From Acidobacteriota bacterium (GTDB lineage: Bacteria > Acidobacteriota > Terriglobia > Bryobacterales > Bryobacteraceae): a DNA stretch of 64,000 bases. Positions within the stretch are counted from its first letter, which is position 1; every line of letters starts with the position of its first letter. Below are positions 34,128 to 44,640 of the stretch, in pieces. The stretch spans positions 62,001 to 126,000 of the forward strand of contig JACQZR010000155.1 in NCBI GenBank assembly GCA_016213775.1. Direction: 5' to 3'. The notes beneath the pieces are model-generated. The model was given only the letters and a program-made list of their open reading frames with translations, did not search any database and was not told where the DNA came from. Made by a program: the position numbers and the translations under genes.

Positions 34128-34874
34128 CTAGCTTTCCATGTCCTGGGTGCCGATTGCGCGCAGAAGAAACCGCAGTTCATCATCTACTTCGGACAGGTCG
34201 GCGACCGTGGAGATCACCTCCGCGCGGAGCAGGTCGCGAAAGCGCTGCCGCATCCGTCGAATTGCGCTCTTGACTCCCGACTCGGTCAGATTCAGCTCGG
34301 CGCCTAATTCGGCATACTTCAGGTCGCCGTCGCCGGTCAAATAGCCCTTGATGCGATTGAACACATCGAGCTTGCCATCGTCTGAGAACTCACCGGAAAG
34401 GCTTTCCATCGCCCGGTCAAGCAGGGTCCGTGCCCATTTGCGCTGAAAGATGCGCTCCGGGGTCTCCATATGGCGAGGCTCCCTGCCGTAATTCGATTCA
34501 CCGGTCGCGAAATCGAGCGAGAAGGGGAGCACTCCCCCGCCTCGCTTTTGGGACTTCTCGCGGTCGGTTGCGTCGGAGAGAAAGTTCTGGACCGCCCCGA
34601 GCAAAAAGCTTCGGAAGCGCCCCTTTTCGGAGTTCGCCCGTTCAAAGAAGGCGCCATCCAAAATGCGCAAGAAGAACTGCTGGGTCAGATCCTGGGCCTG
34701 CTCGGGCGAGTAGCAGCGGCGGCGAATGAAGGCGTACACGGGGTGCCAATAGCCGCCGCACAAGCGCTCCAAGGCGTCGGCGCGGTCCAGGCTCGAGCGG
34801 TTGCCCCCCGCGGCAATCACCAGCGTCCAATGCGTCGTTGGAAAGGCGTTGCGTCCTGCCGGCGGATCCTTCAT
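34128..34874 (-). CDS. ECF-type sigma factor paired with the TPR kinase
   Basis: 248 aa. A TTHWTLV opening is typical of a kinase-linked ECF group. Region 2 lies at about 30-100 (GGYWHPVYAFIRRRCYSPEQ, AQDLTQQFFLRILDGAFFER, KGRFRSFLLGAVQNFLSDA) and region 4 at about 170-230 (YAELGAELNLTESGVKSAIR, RMRQRFRDLLRAEV). It is longer than the operon-led ECF at 7.6 kb, with a helical middle. There is no anti-sigma gene nearby; in this class the partner kinase is believed to control the sigma factor. The kinase begins 4 nt after its stop, so they form one transcript. Confidence 0.9.
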   Translation of the reverse strand: MKDPPAGRNAFPTTHWTLVIAAGGNRSSLDRADALERLCGGYWHPVYAFIRRRCYSPEQAQDLTQQFFLRILDGAFFERANSEKGRFRSFLLGAVQNFLSDATDREKSQKRGGGVLPFSLDFATGESNYGREPRHMETPERIFQRKWARTLLDRAMESLSGEFSDDGKLDVFNRIKGYLTGDGDLKYAELGAELNLTESGVKSAIRRMRQRFRDLLRAEVISTVADLSEVDDELRFLLRAIGTQDMES

Positions 34875-35096
34875 CTGCTTTTCAGAAGTATAGCTTAAGC
34901 GAAATCAATCTCTCTAGAAACTCCGCTAGCCGCGAAACTTTTCCGGATTGATTCCTAAGTACTCCACGAATGCAAGGCAGGGAGAATGAACCTTCCCGAG
35001 CTTTCAACCGGGTCTCGGGACACCCTCAACCCGGTTATTGCCCCACCCAGGGCGAGTAAGGCCGAATCCCTGTGATTCAAAAGGAGATAACCGCCT

Positions 35097-36101
35097 GTGC
35101 CACTTTCATTATATAGTCCCATTGTCCTGGCCGACATCCAGGAGATCAAGGAGTTGGGGACCCATGGGAATGTCTGGCTTCTGAAGGGATTTGATCAGGA
35201 CAAGATCGTCGTCAAGTGGGAAGGGGCTGAGGCGGTGACGATTAAGTCCGCGAACCCGGCTATTAAGGCTATTGCTCCGAGTGCGAAGTTAAAGATTCTG
35301 TCGCCCGAGGAGATGAACGCCATCGACCAGTACATCTTGAACTTTGAAGAGTTTGCAAGGGAGTACCAGGCATTGGGGATGGCGCCCAGCGCCCCTGAAC
35401 AGAAGGCTATCGATAACTTCAAGGACAAAAAGAGGCGCGCCCGGAACCTCGGGAATGCGCCATTCTTGAAAATGGAGCCTGTCAACGTCATGGACTTGGC
35501 GGAAGCCTACTTGAATAGGTTGGAGGGCAACAAGGGCGATCTGCGGGCCTTCACCGCCACCCTCAATGCAACAGGCGGCCTGGAGAGACTCGGAAAGATC
35601 ATTGCGGTAGATCTGTTCATCCAGAACGAGGATCGGTTTTGGCCCGGCAACGGCAACCCGACGGTTAAGCCAGTTGGAGTAGAAGGAGCTACCATCCAAA
35701 CGCGTTGCCTGAACAATGTTGGAAACGTTTTCCGGATCGACACGGGGAACGGCGTTGAGGTGGGCGCACTGGACTTCATCTACCATGGATTTGACATCAA
35801 CAAACCCCTGGCTGACTGCGAGAGAGTTGGCGGAGAGTGGGGAGGCCGCGTCCTGGCGGACAAGAGAAGGCGAGAAGGCTTCGCCAAAGATGTGGTCCAT
35901 GATTTGGAGCATGTTCTGAATCCCCGTAAGGGCAGGTTCAGCCTGAAGACTAAGCTAAAGCCGGACGCCGCCAGCAGGATCGCAAGCGGCATGGTTCAGG
36001 GAGCCGCGCTGATCAGAGACAAATTGCAATTGAAGTATAATCCGAACCGGTGGACGCAGGGCGCCACGGATCGTCATCTGATCTTGTGCCAGGTTCGGTA
36101 G
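35097..36101 (+). CDS. PI3/4-kinase or HipA-like fold protein, divergent
   Basis: 334 aa from GTG 35097, with AAGGAG about 10 nt upstream. I see kinase-like landmarks: VVKWEG (possible ATP-binding lysine near 40), a catalytic-loop-like AVDLFIQNEDRFWPGNGNPT (Asp 172, Asn-Glu-Asp-Arg 177-180), and a later ALDFIYHGFDINK (Asp 226) that could be the metal-binding aspartate, spaced as in PI3/4-kinase and HipA folds. No family is certain. Base composition appears lower in GC than the neighbours, and no operon partner exists on this strand. It lies in the block that separates the two glycine-oxidase fragments. Alternatives: toxin kinase, effector-like phosphotransferase. Confidence 0.5.
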   Translation: MPLSLYSPIVLADIQEIKELGTHGNVWLLKGFDQDKIVVKWEGAEAVTIKSANPAIKAIAPSAKLKILSPEEMNAIDQYILNFEEFAREYQALGMAPSAPEQKAIDNFKDKKRRARNLGNAPFLKMEPVNVMDLAEAYLNRLEGNKGDLRAFTATLNATGGLERLGKIIAVDLFIQNEDRFWPGNGNPTVKPVGVEGATIQTRCLNNVGNVFRIDTGNGVEVGALDFIYHGFDINKPLADCERVGGEWGGRVLADKRRREGFAKDVVHDLEHVLNPRKGRFSLKTKLKPDAASRIASGMVQGAALIRDKLQLKYNPNRWTQGATDRHLILCQVR

Positions 36102-36284
36102 ACGGCGTGAAGCCGGAAAGCTGCGCCGAATAACGGTCGATCTTGACGTCGTCGAGCCGCCTTCACTTTACGCAGACGCGATTTCAGAACGTCTTTCCAA
36201 GCCCTTCTTAGTGCTCCCCTTGCCGGCGCTAACCACTCAATGGCTTGGCTTAAGGTCCGGATCGAGGATAACCGGGACGGCCCC

Positions 36285-36749
36285 AGGAGCGTTATTTGAG
36301 AGGGGTATTCTTTAAAGATGACGTAGCACGGAGGGGACCACGCTCCCGCACCCAGCACCGCTGTTGTCGCATGGATGATCGCACGATCGCCGGTTTTTAC
36401 GCGCACCTGGTTTGCCGTGGCTTCGATATGAATGATGGGACTTCGCTCCTTCTCCACGACATCAAGCCGGGCCGAAAGCGGCGCCAGCGCGCTCATAACG
36501 GTACGTGGATCCACTTGTCCTTCGCCTGGGTAGAATATGGCTCCCGCCTGGTGAGTGGCCAAAGCTGGGACGGTCTGCCGCAGTGTCGTGGCGCATGCCC
36601 CATGCGCGCTGCGAGGCCGCGCGAGTTTGCAGGTCTCCCAATGATCCGCACTGCTAGCGAGTTCGAGCGAGCCGCAGATCCGGAAGTCGATGGGCTGCCC
36701 GGAGTATTCTTGCGATAGACCCGCCGATGATCAAGACGTCCGCATACAT
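36285..36749 (-). pseudogene. N-terminal fragment of the glycine-oxidase (ThiO)-like gene
   Basis: The ATG at 36749 begins MYADVLIIGGSIA, a shortened FAD-binding beta-alpha start, then a frameshift and internal deletion lead to IDFRICGSLELASS, LRQTVPALATHQAGAIFYPG, EGQVDPRTVMSALA, RVKTGDRAIIHATTAVLGAG and AWS. These are consecutive blocks of ThiO-like enzymes (FAD site, then PG-QVDPR, then VL-AGAWS). Further left, near 36270-36285, LRH and IFKEY in adjacent frames resemble LRHVIF of the middle region, after which similarity stops. The C-terminal continuation lies at 30846-31140. Confidence 0.65.
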
Positions 36750-36768
36750 GTGTTTCGAAAATGAAGAA

Positions 36769-36796
36769 GCCGCCGGAAGCGTCAGCCTCCGGCGGC
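36769..36796 (-). terminator. Rho-independent terminator of gpmI
   Basis: Perfect 9-bp GC-rich stem (GCCGCCGGA / TCCGGCGGC) with a 10-nt loop, 19 nt beyond the gpmI stop on the minus strand and followed on that strand by TTCTTCATTTTC. Confidence 0.75.
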
Positions 36797-36814
36797 CCTT
36801 GTCAGAACGAGTGA

Positions 36815-38356
36815 CTAATCGCCGATAATCCGCAGATCGTCGCCCGACATCTGCTCCGGCTTCGGAATGCCGAGCAAGCCGACAATCGTCGGCGACAAAT
36901 CGCGCAACGACCCACCCTTTCGAAGCGCGGCTTTTTCGGCGCTCATCAGCACCAGCGGCACCGGGTTGGTGGTGTGGTAGGTGTGCGGCCCGCCGGTGCT
37001 CGGATCAATCATCGTCTCCGCGTTACCGTGGTCCGCGGTTACGATCCATGCCCCGTTCTTCGCGCGAATCAAGGGTTCGATGCGGCCGAGGCACTCGTCG
37101 CATGTCTCCACTGCTTTGACAGCCGCTTCAAACACGCCCGTGTGCCCCACCATATCAGGGTTGGCGAAGTTGACGATGATCACGTCGAAACTATCTGATT
37201 CGAGCGCCTTCACCACTCCGTCGCAAACACCCTTCGCGCTCATCTCCGGCATCAGATCGTACGTGGCGACTTTCGGTGATTGCACCAGCGCGCGCTCCTC
37301 GCCTTCATACGCTTTCTCAATTCCGCCGTTGAAAAAATACGTCACATGAGGATACTTCTCAGTTTCCGCCGTGCGCAGATTCTTCAGACCGTGGCCACTC
37401 AACACCGCGCCCAGAGTGTACTCCGGCGGATCGTTGCTGATCACAAAAGGCACACCGAATGTCCGGTCATACTGCGTCATGGTGACGTAGTGAAGGTTCT
37501 TCGGCATGTTCGCCCGCGACGGTTGCGTGAGCGAAGGATCGCGCAGCGCCATCGTCAACTCACGCCCGCGGTCGGCGCGGAAGTTGAAGAACAGCACAGC
37601 GTCCTCGTCGCGAACGAGACCGGTGGGCTGCCCCGCGGCATCCGTGATCACCACGGGCTTGATGAACTCGTCGGTGACCCCGGCCTCGTAGGATTGCTTC
37701 ACCGCCGCCAGCGCATCGGGGGACTTGGCGGCATCCCCTAACACCAGTGCGTTGTAAGCAAGCTCGATGCGCTCCCAACGCTTGTCGCGATCCATGGCGT
37801 AGTAGCGGCCCACCACTGTGGCGATGCGCCCGGAACTGATCTCGTTCATCTTGGCCTGCAACTGTTCGATGAAGCCCGCGCCGCTGTGAGGCGGTGTATC
37901 GCGGCCGTCCATGAAGCAGTGCACCACCACATCGGCCACGCCTTCGCGCCTGGCCATTTCGAGCAGCGCGAAGAGGTGCTCAATATGAGAATGCACCCCA
38001 CCATCACTCAACAGACCCATCAGGTGTAGCCGACGCGTGCGGCCATGCGCCATCAGCGCCTTGAGAACGCCGTCCTGGAACAACTCCCCATTTTGGATCT
38101 TGAGATCGATCTGGGTGACGTCCATATAGATGATCCGGCCCGAGCCGATGTTCAGGTGGCCCACTTCGCTGTTGCCCATCTGGCCATCGGGCAACCCGAC
38201 CCATGGCCCGCTCGCCTCAATCAGCGTGTTTGGGTATTCGCGCATCAGCCGGTCGAAGTTGGGTTTGCGCGCATGAAAAACGGCGTTGGCATCGGTGATG
38301 GGGCTGTAGCCGAAACCATCGAGAATCGTCAAAACAACTGGACGTTTCTTGAGCAT
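36815..38356 (-). CDS. gpmI: 2,3-bisphosphoglycerate-independent phosphoglycerate mutase
   Basis: 513 aa, full length for iPGM. It interconverts 3- and 2-phosphoglycerate with two manganese ions and a phosphoserine intermediate. The phosphatase-like domain holds VLTILDGFGY and the catalytic serine in GLPDGQMGNSEVGHLNIGSG; the transferase insert follows (DGGVHSHIEHLFALLEMARR, HCFMDGRDTPPHSG, VGRYYAMDRDKRW). C-terminal metal ligands appear in VNFANPDMVGHTG and WIVTADHGNAETM. It is 11 nt downstream of eno in the same direction, so the two consecutive glycolytic steps are probably one operon, ended by the hairpin at 36.77 kb. Confidence 0.97.
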   Translation of the reverse strand: MLKKRPVVLTILDGFGYSPITDANAVFHARKPNFDRLMREYPNTLIEASGPWVGLPDGQMGNSEVGHLNIGSGRIIYMDVTQIDLKIQNGELFQDGVLKALMAHGRTRRLHLMGLLSDGGVHSHIEHLFALLEMARREGVADVVVHCFMDGRDTPPHSGAGFIEQLQAKMNEISSGRIATVVGRYYAMDRDKRWERIELAYNALVLGDAAKSPDALAAVKQSYEAGVTDEFIKPVVITDAAGQPTGLVRDEDAVLFFNFRADRGRELTMALRDPSLTQPSRANMPKNLHYVTMTQYDRTFGVPFVISNDPPEYTLGAVLSGHGLKNLRTAETEKYPHVTYFFNGGIEKAYEGEERALVQSPKVATYDLMPEMSAKGVCDGVVKALESDSFDVIIVNFANPDMVGHTGVFEAAVKAVETCDECLGRIEPLIRAKNGAWIVTADHGNAETMIDPSTGGPHTYHTTNPVPLVLMSAEKAALRKGGSLRDLSPTIVGLLGIPKPEQMSGDDLRIIGD

Positions 38357-38367
38357 GAAATACCGCC

Positions 38368-39663
<1,296 letters not shown>

Positions 39664-39741
39664 TTATGAATCCTGAAACAGGGAGGAACCTTTTATTTTG
39701 GCACATTGCGCCGCTTCCGCACCGTTTCTGAAGGCCCGCCA

Positions 39742-40161
39742 ATGAAGGTGTTTTTGCTTTTCATTGGAAAGCCGCGCGATGAACACTCCAATGCAATCGC
39801 GGAGGAATTTCTCAAGCGCACTTCCCGCTGGGCGCCTTGTGAAATGCGCGAGGTGGATCCGCGCAAATATGATCTGTTCACACGGCACGCTTCAGCAATG
39901 AAAGTATTTCTCGACCCGGCCGGACGCACGATGGATTCCCCGCAGTTCGCCGCGATGTTGGAACGGTGCGAGATGGAGGGCCGGGACCTCTTGTTTCTCA
40001 TCGGTGGACACGACGGTCTGCCCGGCGAATGGAAACCGAAAGCCGACATGCTGGTTTCCCTTTCCAGGATGACCTTCCCACACGAACTCGCCCGCGCAAT
40101 GCTCGCCGAGCAGATTTACCGCGCCTTCGCAACGTTGCGCGGCCATCCATACCCGCGCTAA
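39742..40161 (+). CDS. rlmH: 23S rRNA pseudouridine(1915)-N3-methyltransferase RlmH
   Basis: 139 aa from ATG 39742, slightly under the 155 aa of E. coli RlmH. It is a small SPOUT methyltransferase that modifies pseudouridine 1915 in helix 69 of 23S rRNA using S-adenosylmethionine. Knot motifs are LLFLIGGHDGLPGEWKPKAD and LSRMTFPHELARAMLAEQIY followed by RAFATLRGHPYPR, the conserved C-terminal binding end. It is divergent from eno (87 nt between starts) and leads the rightward cluster toward accD, 26 nt away. Confidence 0.95.
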   Translation: MKVFLLFIGKPRDEHSNAIAEEFLKRTSRWAPCEMREVDPRKYDLFTRHASAMKVFLDPAGRTMDSPQFAAMLERCEMEGRDLLFLIGGHDGLPGEWKPKADMLVSLSRMTFPHELARAMLAEQIYRAFATLRGHPYPR

Positions 40162-40187
40162 CTTGGAGATTACTTCAAAGTAGCCGC

Positions 40188-41042
40188 ATGGCCTGGTTCA
40201 CCCGCAAAAATCCCGGCGTTGCTTCACAACCTGAAGGCGACCGTTCCGTCCGCACGGAAGGGCTCTGGCACAAGTGCGACGACTGCGGCCAGATCATCTT
40301 CCGCAAGACGCTGGAGGAGAACCTCAACGTCTGCACCAAGTGCGGCTTCCATTTCAAAATCGACGCCCACACGCGGCTCAAGCTGCTTTTCGACGGCGAG
40401 TTTCAGGAGTTCGATAACGACCTGATTTCCACTGATCCTCTCGCGTTTGTCGATTCCAAACCGTACAAGAAGCGCCTCAAGGACGCCCAGACCGCGCTGG
40501 AAATGAGCGACGCATTAATATCCGCCGATGGCGTCATTGATGGCCGCCCTGTAGTGGTCTGCGTGCTCGAGTTGAAGTTCATCGGCGGCAGCATGGGCGC
40601 GGTTATGGGTGAGATGATCACCCGCGCGATTGAGCGTTCCCTGGCCTCGCGAAAGCCGTTGATCATCATTTCCGCCTCCGGAGGCGCCCGCATGCAGGAG
40701 GGCGCCATCAGCCTGATGCAACTTGCCAAGATAGCGGCTGCTCTCATGCGCTTGGATGACGCAAAAATTCCGTACATCAGCGTCCTTACCGATCCTACGA
40801 CCGGCGGCGTCACGGCCAGCTTTGCCATGCTCGGCGACTTGAACATCGGTGAGCCCGGCGCTCTCATCGGATTTGCGGGCCCGCGTGTGATCGAACAAAC
40901 CATCCGTCAAAAGCTCCCCAAAGGCTTCCAGCGCAGCGAATTTCTCCTGCAGCATGGATTCCTCGATGCTGTCGTGAAGCGCGCCGACATCAAGAACTAC
41001 ATCTCCAGGGCGCTCACTTTCTTTTGCGGGCCCGTGCAATGA
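40188..41042 (+). CDS. accD: Acetyl-CoA carboxylase carboxyltransferase subunit beta
   Basis: 284 aa from ATG 40188. It forms with AccA the carboxyltransferase that moves CO2 from carboxybiotin to acetyl-CoA for fatty acid synthesis. The N-terminal zinc ribbon is complete (HKCDDCGQIIF and NVCTKCGFHF). Crotonase-fold blocks are VVCVLELKFIGGSMGAVMGE, SASGGARMQEGAISLMQLAK, VLTDPTTGGVTASFAMLGDL, EPGALIGFAGPRVIEQTI and FLLQHGFLDAVV. The N-terminal extension open to 39966 is a shadow of rlmH. The stop overlaps the following deacylase start (ATGA). Confidence 0.96.
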   Translation: MAWFTRKNPGVASQPEGDRSVRTEGLWHKCDDCGQIIFRKTLEENLNVCTKCGFHFKIDAHTRLKLLFDGEFQEFDNDLISTDPLAFVDSKPYKKRLKDAQTALEMSDALISADGVIDGRPVVVCVLELKFIGGSMGAVMGEMITRAIERSLASRKPLIIISASGGARMQEGAISLMQLAKIAAALMRLDDAKIPYISVLTDPTTGGVTASFAMLGDLNIGEPGALIGFAGPRVIEQTIRQKLPKGFQRSEFLLQHGFLDAVVKRADIKNYISRALTFFCGPVQ

Positions 41043-42607
41043 TGCGGGCTGCTCTTCTGGTGCTGGCGGCTGTGTTTGCCGCACACGCCGCTGACTTCGA
41101 TACCCTCATCCGCAACGCCCGTATTATCGACGGCACAGGCAATCCGTGGTTCCGCGCCGACATTGGCATTCGTAGCGGGAAGATCACGGCAGTAGGCGAT
41201 CTGTCCGGCAAGAACGCGGATCGCGTCATCGACGCCGTTGGACGTGTCGTGACGCCCGGATTCATCGACGTCCACACGCACATCGAAGGGTTTCAGGCGC
41301 GCGTGCCGCGCGGAGACAACTACCTGCTCGATGGCGTCACCACCGCTGTCACCGGCAACTGCGGCGGTTCCGCGCTGCCGCTGGCGACCTGGTTTGAAAC
41401 GCTGGAAAAGACAGGCATTGGACTCAACGTTGCCAGCCTTGCCGGCCACAACAGCGTGCGTAGCCAGGTGATGGGAACTGCCAATCGTCTCGCCACTCCG
41501 GAAGAGATCGCAAAGATGGAGGCGCTGGTCGATCAGGCGATGCGCGATGGCGCCGTTGGCTTCTCCACCGGGCTCATCTACATACCTGGTACGTATTCCA
41601 ATTCCGATGAAGTTGTGGCCCTCGCGAAGGTCGCGGGCCGTTACAACGGTGTGTACGCCTCGCACATGCGCGACGAAGGCGAGAAGGTTCTCGATGCGAT
41701 CAATGAAGCGGTGCGTGCCGGACGTGAAGGTGGAGCGCGGGTACAGCTTTCCCACTTCAAGATCGACAACCGCAATCTGTGGGGCGCATCCACAAAGTCG
41801 CTGGCGCTGGTGGAGAAGTACCGCCAGGAAGGTGTCGATGTGGTGGTGGACCAATACCCATACAACCGCTCCAGCACCAACCTCGGCATCACATTGCCAT
41901 CGTGGGCGCTGGCCGATGGCCGTGACGCCGTGCGCGAACGTTTGAATTCTCCCGAAACGCGCAAGCGCATAGCCGATGAGATGACAGCCAAACTCAAGGA
42001 ACTTGGCCAGCCTGATTACTCCTACGCCACCGTCGCGACATTCCGTCCGGACCCCAGCTACGAAGGAAAAACAATTTCCGAGATCAATGTTCTGAAGGGC
42101 CGCGACAAAACCATAGCCAACGAAATCGAGACCATCCTCGAAATCACCGCCGCCGGCGGCGCTCAGATGGTCTACCATTCCATGGGCGATGAAGACGTGG
42201 ATCGCATCATGCGCTATCCCAACACGGCCATCGCCAGCGACGGAGGCGTTCGAGAGTTCGGCCAGGGGATGCCCCATCCGCGCTCTTACGGCACCAACGC
42301 CCGTGTGCTGGCGGAGTATGTGCGCAACCGCAAAGTGCTCACCCTGGAGGACGCCATCCGACGTATGACGTCATTGCCCGCCCGCACCTTTGCGTTTCGT
42401 GATCGCGGGCAGGTGCGCGAAGGATTCGCCGCCGATCTGCTCATCTTCGATCCCGCCAAAGTGGAGGACAAGGCCACCTTCCAGCAGCCACACGCCTACA
42501 CGGAAGGCTTTGACTGGGTGCTGGTGAACGGCGTCGTGATGGTGGAAGATGGAAAGCTCACCGAGGCGCATGGCGGGCAGGTTCTGCGCCATCGCAAGAC
42601 GGAGTAG
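41039..42607 (+). CDS. Exported N-acyl-D-amino-acid deacylase (D-aminoacylase)-like amidohydrolase
   Basis: 522 aa from ATG 41039, overlapping accD by 4 nt (a second ATG is directly next to it), with a leader (MRAALLVLAAVFAAHA). It belongs to the amidohydrolase superfamily: FDTLIRNARIIDGTGNPWFR, PGFIDVHTHIEG (metal HxH), GVTTAVTGNCGGSALPLA, GAVGFSTGLIYIPGTYSN, YASHMRDEGEKVLDAINEAV, VQLSHFKIDNRNLWG, VVDQYPYNRSSTNLGI, YHSMGDEDVDRIM and ASDGGVREFGQGMPHPRSYG. The family splits N-acyl-D-amino acids or D-peptides using zinc. It is predicted to be secreted. Coupling to accD is likely only positional. It is followed by the ABC-F gene after 9 nt. Confidence 0.93.
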   Translation: MMRAALLVLAAVFAAHAADFDTLIRNARIIDGTGNPWFRADIGIRSGKITAVGDLSGKNADRVIDAVGRVVTPGFIDVHTHIEGFQARVPRGDNYLLDGVTTAVTGNCGGSALPLATWFETLEKTGIGLNVASLAGHNSVRSQVMGTANRLATPEEIAKMEALVDQAMRDGAVGFSTGLIYIPGTYSNSDEVVALAKVAGRYNGVYASHMRDEGEKVLDAINEAVRAGREGGARVQLSHFKIDNRNLWGASTKSLALVEKYRQEGVDVVVDQYPYNRSSTNLGITLPSWALADGRDAVRERLNSPETRKRIADEMTAKLKELGQPDYSYATVATFRPDPSYEGKTISEINVLKGRDKTIANEIETILEITAAGGAQMVYHSMGDEDVDRIMRYPNTAIASDGGVREFGQGMPHPRSYGTNARVLAEYVRNRKVLTLEDAIRRMTSLPARTFAFRDRGQVREGFAADLLIFDPAKVEDKATFQQPHAYTEGFDWVLVNGVVMVEDGKLTEAHGGQVLRHRKTE

Positions 42608-42616
42608 CCACCACGA

Positions 42617-44539
42617 ATGATCCAGTTCTCAGGAGCCGCAAAACGGTTCAGCCACAAGGTCCTGTTTGAAGACCTCAATTGGCTGATCGGCCCCAAGGAC
42701 CGCGTCGGCATCGTCGGCGGCAATGGCACCGGAAAATCCACGATGCTCAAAATCCTCGCCAGGATGGAGAGCCTCGACCAGGGCGACCTCGCCATCACCA
42801 AGGGCATTCGCTTCGGTTACCTCCCGCAGGAAGGGTTATCCCTTCGTGGCCGCACAGTTTTTGATGAGTGCCATTCCATCTTTCAGGACGTCAAGTCCAT
42901 GGAAGAGGAGATGTCGCAGCTCACCCATCGCATGGGCGAAGTGGATCCCACCTCCGAAGAATATCGCGTGATGACCGACCGCTATCACCACTTGGAAGGT
43001 GAGTTCCACTCGCGCGACGGCTACACTCTCGATGCGCAGACAGGCATCGTGCTTGCCGGCCTCGGATTCGCCAAGGAAGATTGGACCCGTTACACGGATG
43101 AGTTCTCTGGCGGCTGGCAAATGCGCATTGCGCTCGCCAAGCTGCTGCTCGAAAAGCCCAACCTGCTGCTGCTCGACGAGCCTACCAACCACCTCGATCT
43201 CGAAGCCCGCAACTGGCTGGAAGACTATCTGCGCAACTATCCCTATTCCTACATCCTCATCTCACACGATCGCTATTTCCTCGACACAACGGTCGACAGA
43301 CTCGTCGAGATCTGGAACAGGAAGGTTTGGTTCTACCCGGGCAACTACACCAAGTATCAGCAACTCAAGCAGGAGCGGCTGGATCACCTCCATTCCATCG
43401 CGCGCAATCAGAGGGAGCGAATTGAGCAGTTGGAAGCATTCATCAATCGCTTCCGTTACCAGGCCACCAAGGCCAAGCAGGTGCAGAGCCGCATCAAGGA
43501 ACTGGAGAAGATCGAGCGCATTGAGATCCCTCCGGAAGAATCCACCATCCACTTTTCGTTCCCGCAGCCAAAACCGAGCGGACGAGTGGTGGCTGAGTTC
43601 CACAACGTGGCCAAAAGCTACGGCACGAATCGTGTCCTGGAAAAGGTGAACTTTCTCATCGAACGAGGAGACCGCGTCGCTCTAGTGGGCCACAATGGCG
43701 CGGGCAAATCGACGCTGATCAAACTGCTCGCCGGCACGGAACCGCTCACCAGCGGCGAATACCGTCTGGGCCACAATGCCAATCCCGACTACTTCGCGCA
43801 GGATCAATACAAGGAACTGGACCCCGATGCGAAGATCTACGACGATCTTGCGTCCATCGGTGCCGGCCGCACGCAAACCGAACTCCGCACCCTCCTCGGC
43901 TGCTTCCTCTTCAGCGACGATGACGCGTTCAAGAAGATCGGCGTGCTGAGCGGCGGCGAGCGTAACCGCTACGCGCTTGCCCGCCTGCTCCTGCATCCCA
44001 CCAACTTCCTGCTCCTCGACGAACCTACCAACCACCTGGACATGCGCGCCAAGGACGTCCTGCTTGATGCGCTGAAGCGCTACGAAGGTACGCTGGTGTT
44101 CGTTTCACACGACCGCTACTTCATCGATAACCTCGCCACCAAGGTCTTCGAAATCGGCGGCGGCGAAGTAAAGATCTATTCGGGCAACTATGAAGACTAC
44201 CTGTTCCGCAAAGAGCAGGAAGCGGCGCCACAAACTGTCGTGCCCCAGCCTGCCGCGCCCGTGCCGGAAGCGCCCGCAATCTCTGAAGAGCCGAAAGCCG
44301 CCAGGCGTCTCAATCCGCTCAAGCTGAAACAGATGCAGGATCGAGCCTATGGTCTCGAACGGCAGATCGGCGGTCTCGAAACCGAGATCGGCCACCTGGA
44401 GCGCGAGCTCGCCGTCTTCCACAACGCCGAACGCAGCATGCAACTCACCACGCAGCTCGATCAGCAGCGCGCCCGGCTGGAGAAGCTGATGGCCGAATGG
44501 GAAGAGGTCTCGCAGTCCATCGAACAAGCCTCCGCTTAA
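42617..44539 (+). CDS. ABC-F family ATPase (ribosome-associated)
   Basis: 640 aa with two ABC domains and no membrane part. Domain 1: Walker A in GIVGGNGTGKSTMLKIL, signature FSGGWQMRIALAKLLLEKPN, Walker B LLLLDEPTNHLD, HDRYFLD. Linker about 240-310 is charged and helical (RERIEQLEAFINRFRYQATK). Domain 2: LVGHNGAGKSTLIKLLAG, LSGGERNRYALARLLLHPTN, LLLDEPTNHLDM. A C-terminal coiled coil (LKQMQDRAYGLERQIGGLET onward) of about 100 residues resembles the Uup/YdiF type. ABC-F proteins act on the ribosomal E site in translation rescue or antibiotic protection. It closes the rightward core cluster; a double-hairpin repeat follows. Confidence 0.94.
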   Translation: MIQFSGAAKRFSHKVLFEDLNWLIGPKDRVGIVGGNGTGKSTMLKILARMESLDQGDLAITKGIRFGYLPQEGLSLRGRTVFDECHSIFQDVKSMEEEMSQLTHRMGEVDPTSEEYRVMTDRYHHLEGEFHSRDGYTLDAQTGIVLAGLGFAKEDWTRYTDEFSGGWQMRIALAKLLLEKPNLLLLDEPTNHLDLEARNWLEDYLRNYPYSYILISHDRYFLDTTVDRLVEIWNRKVWFYPGNYTKYQQLKQERLDHLHSIARNQRERIEQLEAFINRFRYQATKAKQVQSRIKELEKIERIEIPPEESTIHFSFPQPKPSGRVVAEFHNVAKSYGTNRVLEKVNFLIERGDRVALVGHNGAGKSTLIKLLAGTEPLTSGEYRLGHNANPDYFAQDQYKELDPDAKIYDDLASIGAGRTQTELRTLLGCFLFSDDDAFKKIGVLSGGERNRYALARLLLHPTNFLLLDEPTNHLDMRAKDVLLDALKRYEGTLVFVSHDRYFIDNLATKVFEIGGGEVKIYSGNYEDYLFRKEQEAAPQTVVPQPAAPVPEAPAISEEPKAARRLNPLKLKQMQDRAYGLERQIGGLETEIGHLERELAVFHNAERSMQLTTQLDQQRARLEKLMAEWEEVSQSIEQASA

Positions 44540-44552
44540 TAGACCGTACATT

Positions 44553-44608
44553 CCGCCGTCGTGTAGGGCGGCCAATCCTGGCCGCGGCTGGCCTTTCCAG
44601 GCCAGCCC
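44553..44608. repeat. Double-hairpin intergenic repeat, copy 2
   Basis: Same 56-nt unit as at 28814 and 52953, with one change in the first part (GTAGGGCGG). It again lies between converging ends, here the ABC-F and CocE-type genes. Confidence 0.8.
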
Positions 44609-44640
44609 TAGCGGGACTAGGTGCCTTCGGCCAACAGTGC

